A DNA stretch of 64,000 nt from contig OU744725.1 of assembly GCA_916613615.1 (NCBI GenBank), positions 8,972,708-9,036,707 of the forward strand, in the 5' to 3' direction. This document shows positions 1 through 11,617 of this stretch, one piece after another. Below the pieces are notes generated by a model. That model made no database searches, was not told where the DNA came from, and saw only the letters and a program-made list of their open reading frames with translations. Source of the stretch: Steromphala cineraria (Eukaryota; Mollusca; Gastropoda; Trochida; Trochidae). How positions within the stretch are numbered: position 1 is the stretch's first letter; each line of letters begins with the position of its first letter. The position numbers and the translations under genes are program-made.

Positions 1-50
1 ACGTTACTGCTTCATGTCATTGCGTTGTTCATAACGTTACTGCTTCATGA
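1..50. repeat. Edge of a short tandem repeat
   Basis: The 16-mer acgttactgcttcatg occurs at positions 1-16 and again at 34-49, a period of 33 bp. The array may continue to the left of the window. Confidence 0.5.
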
Positions 51-1592
51 GGGAAGGATATTCGTTATAGTATAATATTGTAAATCCGATATAACGGTTA
101 ATTAATGGTCACCTTTTTCTCTTCGAAGTTTATTGTTACTAAATCGTGTGTTAGACACTGTGTCATTTTTTTTTTAAAGTTCGATGTTCTGGTTGATAAC
201 TTCCTTATTGTGAAATTACCAAGTTTTAGTATAAGCCTCATCGGGTGTATTGTGGAGCAATATAAACCTGTTGTGCAGTCCTTATGGAATAAATCTAACA
301 TACCTGAATAAATGACAATCAATAAGTTAAGTCCAATTATACACCACTTCCGGTCTCGTTGGGATGGTTTAGTTCTAACGGTAGGTGTATTGACTGTTCT
401 TACCCAAGCGGGCAAGGATATGCCGGGTATTAAAGTTTGCATAATGGTCATGGGAATAACAGTTTTTCTAAAAATAACTCGCATTTTGATTGGTTGACGG
501 AACTTTTTTGCATCCATTCATGATTCCCTTTTATCTTCTATTTCAGTTGAGAGATATAGATGAAAATTTTTATACTTAAATTGCGAAAGTCACACATTAC
601 TACAACATTTGTAATCGGAAATCAAGACCTTCTGACGTTTTCTTTGCCGTAAATACAAGTTTAAATCTTCAAGGCGGCGCTAGTTCCGGCCGAACTGTCG
701 AAACGTCATAGCTCTATGACGTCATTAAACATGACGTCATACATTCCTCACTTGGTTTGTCAAACGTAACGAAAGCTAGCGACGTCTTACGTTTTCTTTC
801 CGGTTGTGCGCAGTCAATAAAATCGATTGTGAGACAATATTTGTTTGATATAATGCGAAATCAATGTCATAAACTATTTCAAATTAGATCGTGAGTAGCG
901 AACTACTTTGAGCCGCCCATCCTGAAGTAGTGATCAAAATAATGAATGGCGTATGAGTACAATTTGTACTTTACCTGCCGAGCGTAAATTTTTAAGGTTT
1001 CTCTTTTTCTCTCGTTTTTACGCATCAACGCTGAAGCTCGGAGTTTATCACAATAATTAACTCCGGACAGATAATCCGTAATTCCTCGCAACTCGTTGAT
1101 TACTCTTATAATTCATCTCAACTTGCTATGCACTTCCTGTTCGTGTCTTGACCGATAGACCTCTACTTTACCGATACACCTACTTTTTTGTATATCTAAA
1201 GTTAGTCAGGTGAAGAGATCTTCAACTTTGGCAAATAAAAAGACTTGGAGTTATAATTTTTTGAGAATTATAAACAACGATGGCGGACCTTTATGTTGCC
1301 GAGCAGCGACTCTGTCGACTGAGCTACTGAGGTTTGATTCAGAGTCTTTCTGTTGTCTCATGTATATGTTGTTATATTTTCCTATATAAGCCTATGTATA
1401 GGTACTAATTTGTACCAATTGTAATAGAATGATGTCAGTTTAAGGGTTTTTTTTGCCTCAAGTTGAAGAATATTGTTTACATTCTATTGATCTAGTTGTG
1501 TCAAGATATATATACATAGAGAAGGATGGAAAGCATTGTTTCGTCAACCTTAGTGGGGCATATGACAGATATACCCACACTTCCCTCCTTGC
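51..1592. other. Non-coding stretch, no supported gene
   Basis: I see no exon with convincing codon content and splice borders. A 139-codon open frame on the minus strand (98-517) overlaps two open frames on the plus strand, and none of them resembles a known family. Two CRE-like palindromes lie at 717-739. The rest is unremarkable AT-rich sequence. Confidence 0.5.
717..739. promoter_or_regulatory. Pair of CRE-like TGACGTCA palindromes
   Basis: TGACGTCA occurs at 717-724 and 732-739. This octamer is the consensus site for CREB/ATF bZIP factors. Similar pairs occur at 37768/37791 and 61439/61484, so these may be parts of dispersed repeats and not a promoter. No transcription start can be tied to them. 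Confidence 0.25.
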
Positions 1593-2507
1593 ATGACACG
1601 ACATTGCTTCTTATTCCCTCAACAACTATCGATGTTGTTACACGACATTGCTTCTTCTTCCTTTGCGAACCATGGATTTGGTTACAAGACATTGCTTCTT
1701 ATTCCTTCAAGAATCATGGATGTGGTTACACGACATTGCTTTTTCTTCCTTCAAGAATCATGGATGTGGTTACATGACATTGCTTCTTATTCCTTCAAGA
1801 ATCATGGATTTGGTTACACGACATTGCTTCTTATTCCTTCAAGAATCATGGATGTGGTTACATGACATTGCTTCTTCTTCCTTCAAGAATCATGGATGTG
1901 GTTACATGACATTGCTTCTTATTCCTTCAAGAATCATGGATGTGGTTACATGACATTGCTTCTTATTCCTTCAAGAATCATGGATTTGGTTACTGGACAT
2001 TGCTTCTTATTCGTTCAAGAATCATGGATGGGGTTACATGACATTGCTCCTATTCCTTCAAGAATCATAGATGTGGTTACATGACATTGCTTCTTATTCC
2101 TTCAAGAATCATGGATGTGGTTACACGACATTGCTTTTTCTTCCTTCAAGAATCATGGATGTGGTTACACGACATTGCTTCTTATTCCTTCAAGAATCAT
2201 GGATGTGGTTACATGACATTGCTTCTTCTTCCTTCAAGAATCATGGATGTGGTTACATGACATTGCTTCTTATTCCTTCAAGAATCATGGATGTGGTTAC
2301 ATGACATTGCTTCTTATTCCTTCAAGAATCATTGATTTGGTTACATGACATTGCTTCTTATTCGTTCAAGAATCATGGATGGGGTTACATGACATTGCTC
2401 CTATTCCTTCAAGAATCATAGATGTGGTTACATGACATTGCTTCTTATTCGTTCAAGAATCATGGATGTGGTTACACGACATTGCTCCTATTCCTTCAAG
2501 AACCATT
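1593..2507. repeat. 44-bp tandem array (minisatellite), about 21 copies
   Basis: A 44-bp unit containing the phrases ttcaagaatcatggatgtgg and ttacatgacattgcttctta is repeated about 21 times. Units differ at a few positions, such as catgac/cacgac, ttcttatt/ttcttctt and ggatgtgg/ggatttgg. A variant pair of units at 2011-2100 recurs at 2362-2450, about 351 bp (eight units) away, which indicates higher-order duplication. Because 44 is not a multiple of three, all three plus frames stay open for long runs. These open frames are a by-product of the repeat, not genes. Confidence 0.95.
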
Positions 2508-2961
2508 GACGTCGACGATAACATTATGTGATAAAATTGTTTGGATTTGAAACGGAAAGGAAGCCATTAATACAATGACATTTAGCCAATGGAGGTTAAC
2601 TCCATTTTGTACTCAAGCAGTTGTCAAGTTTATTTTCTACCCTATAGTATCTGTTTGTTGCTTCACTATTAACGTAAGTAAACTATTAGAAACGTTTTTA
2701 GTATTCGCTATGTAGGAGACGATAATAAGGCATTTGCCCTTTGGCATTGCTACGGACATCTTTCAAGCAACTTATGAAAGTAAATGCAACTTCATAGATA
2801 TAAATATACAATATATATCCCCTCGAGAGTTTGATAACCTCCATGTTAAACGACTCTTCGGTTATATTCATATCCGACGGACATGCGTCCTAGTGGTGAC
2901 AAAAGAGCAATTATTAAAATGATTTCTTTGCACGAAACAATATGAATTCGATTGTTTACCA
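2508..2961. other. No feature seen
   Basis: AT-rich sequence between the tandem array and the next MITE. A 62-codon open frame at 2734-2922 has no recognisable features. Confidence 0.5.
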
Positions 2962-3204
2962 ATCTAAGTAAACCTCGACCTAATAACACTCGCTATACTC
3001 CCATATTGAATATAGGTATAGTAACGGCTTATCGAATTGACCAATCAGGGCTCGGCTGACCATGCCGCAATATTCTGCTTTTGCACATATAACGTTGGAG
3101 GGTCATAGGTCGCCGAAAGGTCGGCTAACGCGACCTCTTACTGTATCTCGCTAGACTCAATATCGGAGTATAGCGAGTTTTATGGAGACTAGGTTTACTT
3201 AGAC
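2962..3204. mobile_element. Short TIR element (MITE), family also at 24.35 kb
   Basis: The ends carry CTAAGTAAACCT (2964-2975) and its reverse complement AGGTTTACTTAG (3191-3202). Just inside are ACTCGCTATACTCC and GGAGTATAGCGAGT. The core, with ataacgttggagggtcatag and gaattgaccaatcag, is shared with 24345-24565. There is no coding potential, so this is a non-autonomous element of unknown superfamily. Confidence 0.65.
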
Positions 3205-3540
3205 TGATTGTTTACTGAAGTTATTTTCCCTGTCCTACTCTTTTCATGTAACTTTTATCATGTATGAGAAATACGACAGTTACCATTATTTAAATTTGCA
3301 CTCTCTTGGAAGGAGTGTGCACCCCAGCACCCCTTCTGGTTCCGCCAGTGTTTAAGAGTGTATCTGCTCGCCTAGCTGAAGAGTATGAATACCCTTGATG
3401 GATGTGGCTTTCTTACAAGATGAAGGGAGAAGCAGTGCGCTGTTTATCTCTTCCGCAGTGACATAGATTGATTCCCTAGTGTATTGACGTGTGAATAGAT
3501 CAATGCCTATAAATTGCTTGTCCTACATCGCTGCCAGGTC
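3205..3540. other. No feature seen
   Basis: Sequence between a MITE and a LINE-like tail. Part of it may be the degraded body of the retroelement whose tail follows, but I see no readable reverse-transcriptase motif. Confidence 0.4.
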
Positions 3541-3690
3541 ATTGACTTCCTGGTTGATCGTGTATTATATTTGCAAGCATCCTGTTATATATTAAAATCT
3601 TTAAAATCGCTATCTATAATGGATTAATGTGTTTACGATGTAACCAAATTTCCTTCGGGATAATAAAGTCTTATCTTATCTTATCTTATG
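3541..3690 (+). mobile_element. 3' tail of a LINE-like retroelement
   Basis: The stretch ends with ttccttcgggataataaagt followed by a (cttat)n run. An 'nttccnttcgggatnaataaagt' sequence followed by a short simple repeat is the usual 3' end of CR1/L2-type LINEs. Only the tail is recognisable. Confidence 0.45.
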
Positions 3691-3954
3691 GATATGTATA
3701 TAGTTCTTTTACCCCTTGCAGTACAGCTGTTATCAGTAATGTTGCAATGGAGTTAACCATTGCCTTGCATTTATTTACTAGGATCGTCTATTAATTCACA
3801 AGGCAGTCCATTTAATGACATTTACGAACATTCAATTATTAAGACTCATACAAACTTTGCCTCAAATGTTTAAAACTAGTAGTCGTATGGCCTCATATCA
3901 AAGTATGTCTCAAGTGTCTACAAATGTCATTTATACATTCTTATACGTAGTTGT

Positions 3955-4790
3955 AATTTTATCAATCTAAATAAATTAAGATCAACAGATTTTTTATTTT
4001 GTCATATACTGTTGATAAAAGATTGACCAGTGTGAGAGGTCGTCCCGGTGACCTTTCGTATGCAAATAAGGAATTCGCGATTTGATCAATCAAATTCGAC
4101 GTCACAAACAGTTCATAGTCGCTCATTCAAGGTGTGAACGGAAGAAACATATAATAGCTTATGGCTGTTCTCAATAATAGTGTGCCTGGAGAAAAATAAA
4201 TCTTGTTTTTGATACTGATAAGAAAAATATCGGTAGGTTGATTTTATTTTAGTTGTATGAAATATATTTAGTTTTATGATTGACAAAAAATCAATATTTT
4301 TTAATTATTTGGATGGAAATGAAAGAAATTAGTACAAACGAGTTTGATCAAAAGGAGTTACCTCCCCTTGCATGAGGATTTTCGTAAATATTGACATTTA
4401 TCATGCTCTAACTTTATGATTATTATTCGCCACGTTAGTATCTGTGCGATGTGCAATCATCATTTGTCATTGACAACTAGCAAATACGCTAAATCATTTT
4501 AAAAAGAAAAAATATAATCTATTAATACATCCAAGCAATCGGATAATTCATCGCTCTACTCCGCTCCAAATGACAGAGCTCCGAACATCATCCATTTCAA
4601 AAGATGTGCTGTTGAGTAGTTTTAACTTCCAGCGAGCTAGGGCATCTTTTCTGATTGGCCGAGCGGCTGATTTCAGAGGTCACCGGGATGACCCGCCTTA
4701 CGGGCCAATCTTAGATCAACATGTATGACCAAATATAAAACATGTTGATCTAAATTTATTTAGATTGTAATTTTATTTATGGAAAATAAA
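3955..4790. mobile_element. Long-TIR element of about 0.83 kb
   Basis: The left end (about 3966-4060) is an imperfect inverted copy of the right end (about 4690-4780). Shared words are ATCTAAATAAATT, AGATCAAC, a TTTTGTCATA/TTTGGTCATA word, AAGATTG and TCCCGGTGACCT. The inverted arms are roughly 100 bp, with more conservation outside than inside. The interior has no open frame of note. It lies in the region just upstream of the first detected P450 exon and so is probably in that gene's first intron. Confidence 0.6.
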
Positions 4791-4964
4791 TGTAATTTTT
4801 ATCTAATTTTCAGTTAATTTCCGTTAAGATCTCACCTAAGATATTCCTATTCCTAACACAAAAGACTTCATGAATAAGAAGAGATCATGCATGTTACTCT
4901 CTCACTCTCAGCTTTTATTGAGTAAATAATATCACTTTAGTTAAAGTATCACTCTACCTTTCAG

Positions 4965-7900
4965 CCAACTTCCGCCTTGACCAAATAAACCTTTTCTTCA
5001 AGAACCTCCATAAGGAGTATGGGAAGATCGTCAAGTTCCGGAAAGGTTCGAAATGGGCCGTCTTTCTATATGACCCTGATCTCATCGAGAAGACCATCCG
5101 CAACGAGGGTCAATATCCAGAGCGCCCCTCCATGCCGCTAATGGACGTCTTCTGCAAGAGGTCAAGGTCACCGCTCAGCATTACTAACCTGTAAGTTGAA
5201 GGTCATGGTCTTGATCGTAAAAGCAACTAATGGTTAAATGTTACCCAAGCGATGCTGGGTCTTCGGGATATCTATTTGTGGGAGGGGGAGACACTGGCAT
5301 AGGCTATTTTGATCTTTTGAAATCCGATTTTCATCATACGGAAATTGTCTCGCATTAGTTACATCTTATTTCATGGTGACATGGCATGTGTTGTAAATAA
5401 ATCTACAAGAAAGAACATGTTATCTGAAGCAGATCTAATTGTTTCATAAGTGATGTTTCGCTCTTTTGAATTTTGAAAGAATTTTCTATGAGTATAAACA
5501 GTAAAGTAAAATTGTTATTTGATTCGAACCTATTTCCCCTCAGATGAATGAGATAGAATTTGAAAAATGTTGAAATGATAGAACATAGTTCTGAAGCAAA
5601 ACTTCCCAAGTGTACTAACTTTTTAAGGACGCTTTTGTATCTTTCCAGGCAAGGTCCCGACTGGTACGCAATAAGAAAACCCTTGCAAGACAGCGCCATG
5701 AAACCTCGCATCGTCTCGGAGTACGTGACGTCACAAGCACACGCTGCCGACGACCTCGTTTCCAGCATTAACGCCCAGCTGCCGCACGTGCAGGACATCA
5801 CCCAGCTTCTATTCAGGTACACAGCCGAATGTAAGTGTCATGAAAAAAATATTAACTTTTGGACCAGTTCCAAGGTTGATTGAATTCAGGAACATATCTG
5901 TCATGCTCAAAATGATACACTGAAATTGATATTACATCATGGCAAAGAAAATGTAATTCAAAAGCATTCGAGTTACATATTCAATTCTAGCCAACCAAAA
6001 CTCAATAATAAATACATATAAAGGAATAAAGAACCATGTCAATCATTCATATGTTCAAACGGTTCCTACACGTACTACTTATTCACACGTGTCCTGCAGC
6101 TACTGCTATCGTCTGCTTCAACTCCCGACTCGGTTTCCTTGACGACCAAAATTCGCCAATGACGTCAGAACTACAAGATCTGATGATAAACACACGTCAG
6201 TTCCTGTTGCTGGTTGCGGAGAGCTACTACACGTTCCCAGTTTTCAAACTCTTCCCCAACAAACTCTACCGGAGGTTCGTCAATATCACCACCAGCGTGC
6301 GACAGTGAGTTTATACTGTTATTAATGAGTAAGGGAGTAGGATTTGATTTGATGCCGGCGATATGTCAGCTAATTAACACATGTATACAATTTCATTTGA
6401 AAATGAAAGGAAAATTGATATATATAGCATATATGTTTCATTTTAACATTAAAGAGATTTCGCTAAAATACCAATGGTCAGCAGATTATTATAATTAAAT
6501 TGTAACCCTGTTGCAGCAATGCAGACAAGAGAGGTCAAATATATCCTAAGTTAACATGCGCAGTCAGATGGTCTCAGTACGGATCAATATCATCAATATA
6601 TTTTCTCGCCAAATTCGAATCACTTGCATTATTGTGCACTCGAATCCTTCTCTCCCTTGAACTGGTCTTCCCCTTGTGTGATGCACTGATGTTCGTTGTT
6701 CAAATGAATGTCAGTCGGAGGTGCAATTAAACTGAATGAACCGTTAATGTTAATGTATCTTATTGTATACAAATTATGTAACAACCGATGTTGCTCAACA
6801 TTTGTCAATATAGAATATTTGAATTGATTTGACATGTATACATATGGTTGGCAGTATATGCTTCCCCTCCGCCTAGAACAGGAAGAAGACACGTGGACCG
6901 GTTCCACGCGGAGCTGAAGGAGCGAGAGGCCCAGGGAACACTGGACCCTAACGAGCCCAACCTGCTGCTCGCTCTCCTGGTCAAACACAAGGTGCCCGTA
7001 CAGACCTGTCTTCCTCTCGTCAGCGGGTTCTTCATGGCCACGGAAAATGTAAGTAGGTAACTTGTATCCTCATATACTTACTCACAATCGTTTATGTTGT
7101 TCATGAAGCTGAGTACGAACGTGTAACACAACATGCTTTGCTCAGTTTTCCCTTACTACTCTTCGTAAACGTTGCTTTGAGATTATAGTGAAACAGACAG
7201 CGGCGTCTCAGAAACAATTTATAAGCGAATGTAAATTAATGAATATTTCAATACTAAAGTTGCCTTAGAAATCTCTTCACAGGTTTGTCAGTATAAATCA
7301 TCCTACTCTGAACATGTCTTTGAAGTTGATTATTGATGTGCCAACAATAAAAGTCTCAGTACGCCATTCTTTGTCCAGCTAGACACCGGATAAAGTGTTG
7401 TTTTGACATTAAAGTAATGGAGGACATCTGCAATCTGAAAGGGAATTGTAGCCTTCTCAAACCTCGAGCACAACCTGCCTGGGTAGCTGAATTGATTCCA
7501 TACACTTCGTTTAACTTTCCACCGTTTAATCAAATTGCTTTTCTAAGATCCACTTTTAAACCATTCCTCTATCATTAACCTATCCATGACGATATGGACC
7601 ATGTTGCAGGTGGCTCGAGCCTTGTGTCTGTGTCTCTGGTTCCTCGCTAAAAACCTGGACAAGCAGGAAGCCGTTGTCAAGGAGATCAACTCGCAGTGTG
7701 ATACAAGGGAGATTACTGCGTCATCCCTTGCTTATCTCCCTTACCTCAAGGCCTGTGTCAAGGAGTCGTACAGGTAAGATCGTCGACCTTGGACCGGACG
7801 TATACAGGGTTGTTATCAAGCTAGATTAAAGAACAATACCCTTACAAATTGTCAATTTATCTCTCACTACTTCTTGTAACTTTCTCTTCTTAATTTCACA

Positions 7901-10900
7901 CATGAATATGGAACATTTATGATCTGATAATGGTTGATGTCTCTCTTCAGAATGGCGTTCCCGTCACCGAACGGCTCAGTTCGTATTCTACCGAAAGACC
8001 TAGAGCTTGCAGGATATCTTATACCAAAAGGGGTAAGTTATTTATGTGAGCGCGTTACGTTAGAGAAACTTTATTTTATGTTTCGTGCAATCGGGATCAT
8101 TCAAAATTTGAATTACTTTTGATATTCCCCATGTTTTAAGACAAATGACATTATATTGTGCATTATCTTCTGGTAAATTGGAGAACATGAAACAACTGAG
8201 GATTTTCTTTCGTAAATCTTACCTTCCAGCCAAATTGAAATAGTCGACCTTTCATTGTTTAATAAGACGTTGAGAGAACTTCAGTCTTGCATGGGAAGTA
8301 TATAATCCACTTCAACAGTGTACAAGATGCCAAACTCATTCTATGCATTGTTCATCTTTTAAAGATTGCGTCTGGCAACGTCAGATTTAAACTTCATCCC
8401 TTAATGTCTTGTATTTTTAATTCCGTCTACCGTCTACAATCAAACCTAATGCCAGTTTGTTTTACTCCAGACGGAGGTGCACTTCGCTCATAACACACTG
8501 AGCATGAGCCCCGAATACTTTGACTCACCGGAAGTGTACCAGCCGGAACGCTGGTTACGGAAGGACATCTCGTTGTCAATGAAAAAGGCTCAGTCCATCA
8601 TTGTGCAGCCCTTTGGATTCGGGGCCCGGAACTGCCCTGGACGGAGAATATCCGAGCAACAGATCCACCTAGCATTAGTGAAGGTAAATGTGACATGTAC
8701 TCAGGTTCAGCAATATCAAGGCTTTTTAACGCTTCAACTTCGTTTCACAATCAATTCTGGCTATGCTTTAAGCTACCCTAGTGAGAAAGATTTCTTTAAC
8801 TTGACTTCTTCGCAACGGCACGAAATTATTTTAGCTTTAAAAAAACGGAGAGTGTAGTCTACAAACAATATCGTAAACATGTTTAAAATTCTGTCTGAAA
8901 GTTTAATCTAGGTATTTGAACCTATTGAAAATTGTTTCAAAAGAAAGAACCAAAGGTGAGACTGAACATCAACGACTGAATAATCGGGGTTTTTTTTATT
9001 TATATACATTGAGGTGTTGCCGCAACAACACTCAAATGCTTTAGTAACGATAATCAGAAAGTCAGTCCGATATACACACAGTCAAAAAAGTTAAGCACCC
9101 CCTTCATTTTTTGAGAGGGGACAGTTTAAAAGACCCATTGTAGAAAAACTCAAGATTCCACAGATGCAAAACAGAGTTCAGAAAAATAGTTAAAGCAGTT
9201 TTTTATTCGTTGACAAGAAAAATGTTTATCTTCAAGGATTGCAAATGACCAAAAACAGGAAACGAAAAATGAGTGGAAAATTGTGAAAAACACAAACCCG
9301 TAAATGTATTGTCATTTCAAGTTTGGAGGCTGAACAAGATAAAGAAATCATACTGAATAATCATTGTCAGTGTCTTAGGAACAGTTTAGTGTCAAAAGCG
9401 TGTGTTGCCACCACGTGCCTGAAGTACGGCATTCAGTCTTCTGGGCATACCCCTTACGAGGTTCTTTAATTGTTCCATGGGGATTTGCTGCCACTCATCG
9501 TGAAGTGCTGCCTCCAATTGTCTCAGATTTAGTGGAGGAGGGTTCCTTCTCTGTAGACGTCGACCAATCATGTCCCAAACATGCTCGATGAGATTCAAAT
9601 CTGGAGACATTGCTGGCCAAGGGATTCGAGAAACACCATTATTCTCCAGATGTTGTATCACAGCTCGTGAACGGTGAGGCCGAGCATTATCGTCCATGAA
9701 CAGGGGTCGAGTTGTAAGTCTGTGGTCATCAAAACGGTCAATCACAACTGGATCCAACACCTCAGCAATGTAGCGGGCGCCCGTTAGTGTGCCTTGTAGT
9801 GTTACCCAATCCAACTTGCAATCAAACGAAAAGCAACCCCACACCATAACGGATCCTCCACCATATGGTACTCTTGGAAGAATGTTCCTTGGTGTGTAGC
9901 GACTGTTCTTGACTCTCCATACTCTAATTCGCCCGTTAACACTTTGGAGGAGGAAACGACTTGTCTGACCAGTGGATACGTCTCCATGACCTCAGGTTCC
10001 ACCGTTGCCTGTCACCACACCACATCCTAGGATCCCATTTATGTCGATTTGTTAGGTTTGGACGTCTGATGACAGGTCGAGACCTTAATCCTGCTGCTTT
10101 GAGGCGGTTCCTAACCGTCTGATTGCTGAGACGTCTATAGGGTAGCCAGGCCTGTTTCAAGACGGTACTTGACGCGAACGGTTGACGTCGTTGATGACGC
10201 AGTAGGTTTCTGTCCTCTTGCAATGTGGTAGCTCGGGGCCTGCCGGAACGTGGCCGATCGTTAACATGGTTAGTTTGGGCATGTTTCCGCACTTAACGAC
10301 TGATATCCGAATAGTGGTAACCATTTCTTCTCCCAATTTCCTTGTAAGATAAACCTGCTAAATGCTGCCCGATAATTTGCCATCTCGTAGCCTCGGACAA
10401 TCTCCTTCGTTGCATCGTTCATTACTTTTGTGTATTGAATGACATTGAAGCAGAAAGAGGCGTTTATATAGCCACGGTAACCCGAAGGGTGAAACTGCAT
10501 TTTGCAAAAATCATGGGTTGCATGATCTGCATGCCAATAGCTCCGTTCGTGAGAACCGTTCCATAACAGAAACCACACCAGTTCATAGCTAAAATACCAT
10601 ATTTGGCCTGTCTATCGAATGAAATAATATGATCATAGAAACCTAAAGTTATACAACTTTCATTTTGGGGTGCTTAACTTTTTTTACTGTGTATATATAT
10701 ATTCGGAAGAAGTAAAACTTCACTGAAGCTCTCTAAGGTTGGGAGCACATCATGTCCTATTTTTCTTGCGATGCGTCATGCGATATGTTAAAAAAACGCA
10801 CACAGTGTACTTTCATGGATGGCGGCACACTACAATCCGATGCGATGAAAATTGAAATTTGTTTATTCTTCAAGATTCAAGATTCAGTTTATCGGTCTTC

Positions 10901-11617
10901 CTATCCCCATCCTACTCTTCCAAAAAAAACCCAGCTATTTCATCTTCCATTTCTTTCCTTTATAGTCAAAAAGAATATTTTCATAAAACCCTTCGGTTAA
11001 ACGCGTGTACTGTGCACATAAAAAAACCCACAACGTAACGCATCTGAAGAAAAAATAGTACGTACAGTGTACTCCTAGCCAAACTAAATATGAACATTTT
11101 CTTTAAAACCAAGCCGTTTACTAACATGAAAGCTTTAAAACTAATCCTTAAAGTGCAGAAAAGATAATGACATTAAATTGCTATAGAAGTGTCATGTTTG
11201 AAACTAATAAATCATGGAAGGGTGAAACAAGGTATCGGGCTATCTGTCAGCAGAGGTCACCACCTGAGAGCCAGGTGGTTGTCACATACACTCTGCAGCA
11301 TGGCATGACTTCTCTTAATGCTTTAATTAATTATCAATTATTTATTCAATTTGCATTTTTAAATCGAAGTTGCCTCAAGTGATCTTTTACAAATAACAAT
11401 GGCATTACTGGACTTTCTTCAATAAATATGAATGGTTTGAATTCCTCCTGCGAGGTATTTCCAGTGTTGAAGAAATCTAACCTTGATTTCCATGCTATTT
11501 CAGCTTCTTCAGAGTTTCAAGGTATCCCTCCTCGAGCCGGAAGAAGAGCTAGAGCTCATATATAACATCACAGTAAGCAAGAAGACGCCGTTAGAACTGA
11601 AATTTGAAAAAAGGTGA
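4965..11617 (+). CDS. Mitochondrial-clan cytochrome P450 (partial, 8 exons, N-terminus not found)
   Basis: Exons are 4965-5190, 5649-5830, 6100-6304, 6877-7048, 7610-7773, 7951-8032, 8471-8683 and 11504-11617 (stop 11615-11617). All join in frame across GT..AG introns and give 451 residues. Motifs in order: NEGQYPERPSMPL in exon 1; helix-C WxxxR as WYAIR in exon 2; ExxR as ESYR across exons 5-6; PERW in exon 7; heme loop FGFGARNCPG with the axial Cys, followed by RRISEQQ, typical of the mitochondrial clan (CYP10/24/27-like). Such enzymes sit in the inner mitochondrial membrane and take electrons from adrenodoxin. The substrate cannot be told from sequence. The oxygen-activating helix-I motif reads ATENVA (exons 4-5), with Asn where the conserved Thr is expected. 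Family members have about 500-540 residues, so roughly 70 N-terminal residues, including the import signal, are missing from this model. I could not find their exon upstream. An AATAAA lies at 11619-11624, directly after the stop. The last intron (2.8 kb) holds a Tc1-like transposon. Confidence 0.93.
9073..10694 (-). mobile_element. Tc1-type DNA transposon, inactivated, in a P450 intron
   Basis: Terminal inverted repeats of about 27 bp lie at 9073-9102 and 10668-10694, with the shared word AAAAAAGTTAAGCACCCC just inside CACAGT. Both ends lie in TA-rich sequence, as expected for TA target duplication. The interior encodes a minus-strand Tc1 transposase with one in-frame stop and one frameshift. 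The element of about 1.62 kb is antisense to the P450 gene, in the intron between its exons 7 and 8, with no visible damage to the splice sites. Confidence 0.92.
9392..10415 (-). pseudogene. Tc1-family transposase, broken
   Basis: Reading leftward from an ATG at 10415, the frame gives a helix-turn-helix region (containing LSYKEIGRRNGY) and then an in-frame TAA at 10293-10295. It continues through VRKHAQTNHVNDRPRSGRP and the second DNA-binding domain to HWSDK, where the first catalytic Asp lies. A frameshift near 9936-9960 moves the rest into another frame, containing MVWGCFSFD, MDDNARPH and SPDLNLIEHVWD. There are 34 residues between the Asp of DNARPH and the Glu of NLIEH, which is the DD34E spacing of Tc1. 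The span of about 1,024 bp fits a normal transposase of about 340 residues. The product cannot be functional as it stands. Confidence 0.92.
10695..11503. other. Remainder of the last P450 intron
   Basis: AT-rich intron sequence between the Tc1-like element and the terminal exon. The acceptor is ttcag ending at 11503. A CR-rich patch at 11250-11300 has no recognisable identity. Confidence 0.6.

Noticed and set aside
98..517. 139-codon minus-strand open frame
   Set aside because: It lacks a recognisable domain, overlaps open frames on the other strand, and its composition follows the local AT content.
1270..1331. tRNA A-box-like phrase tagctcagtcgacagagtcg on the minus strand
   Set aside because: There is no B box at the right distance and no cloverleaf, so it is not a tRNA gene.
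1526..2304. Several overlapping plus-strand open frames of 62-101 codons with a repeating peptide
   Set aside because: They are a consequence of the 44-bp tandem unit, are open in all frames, and show no codon bias or splice context.
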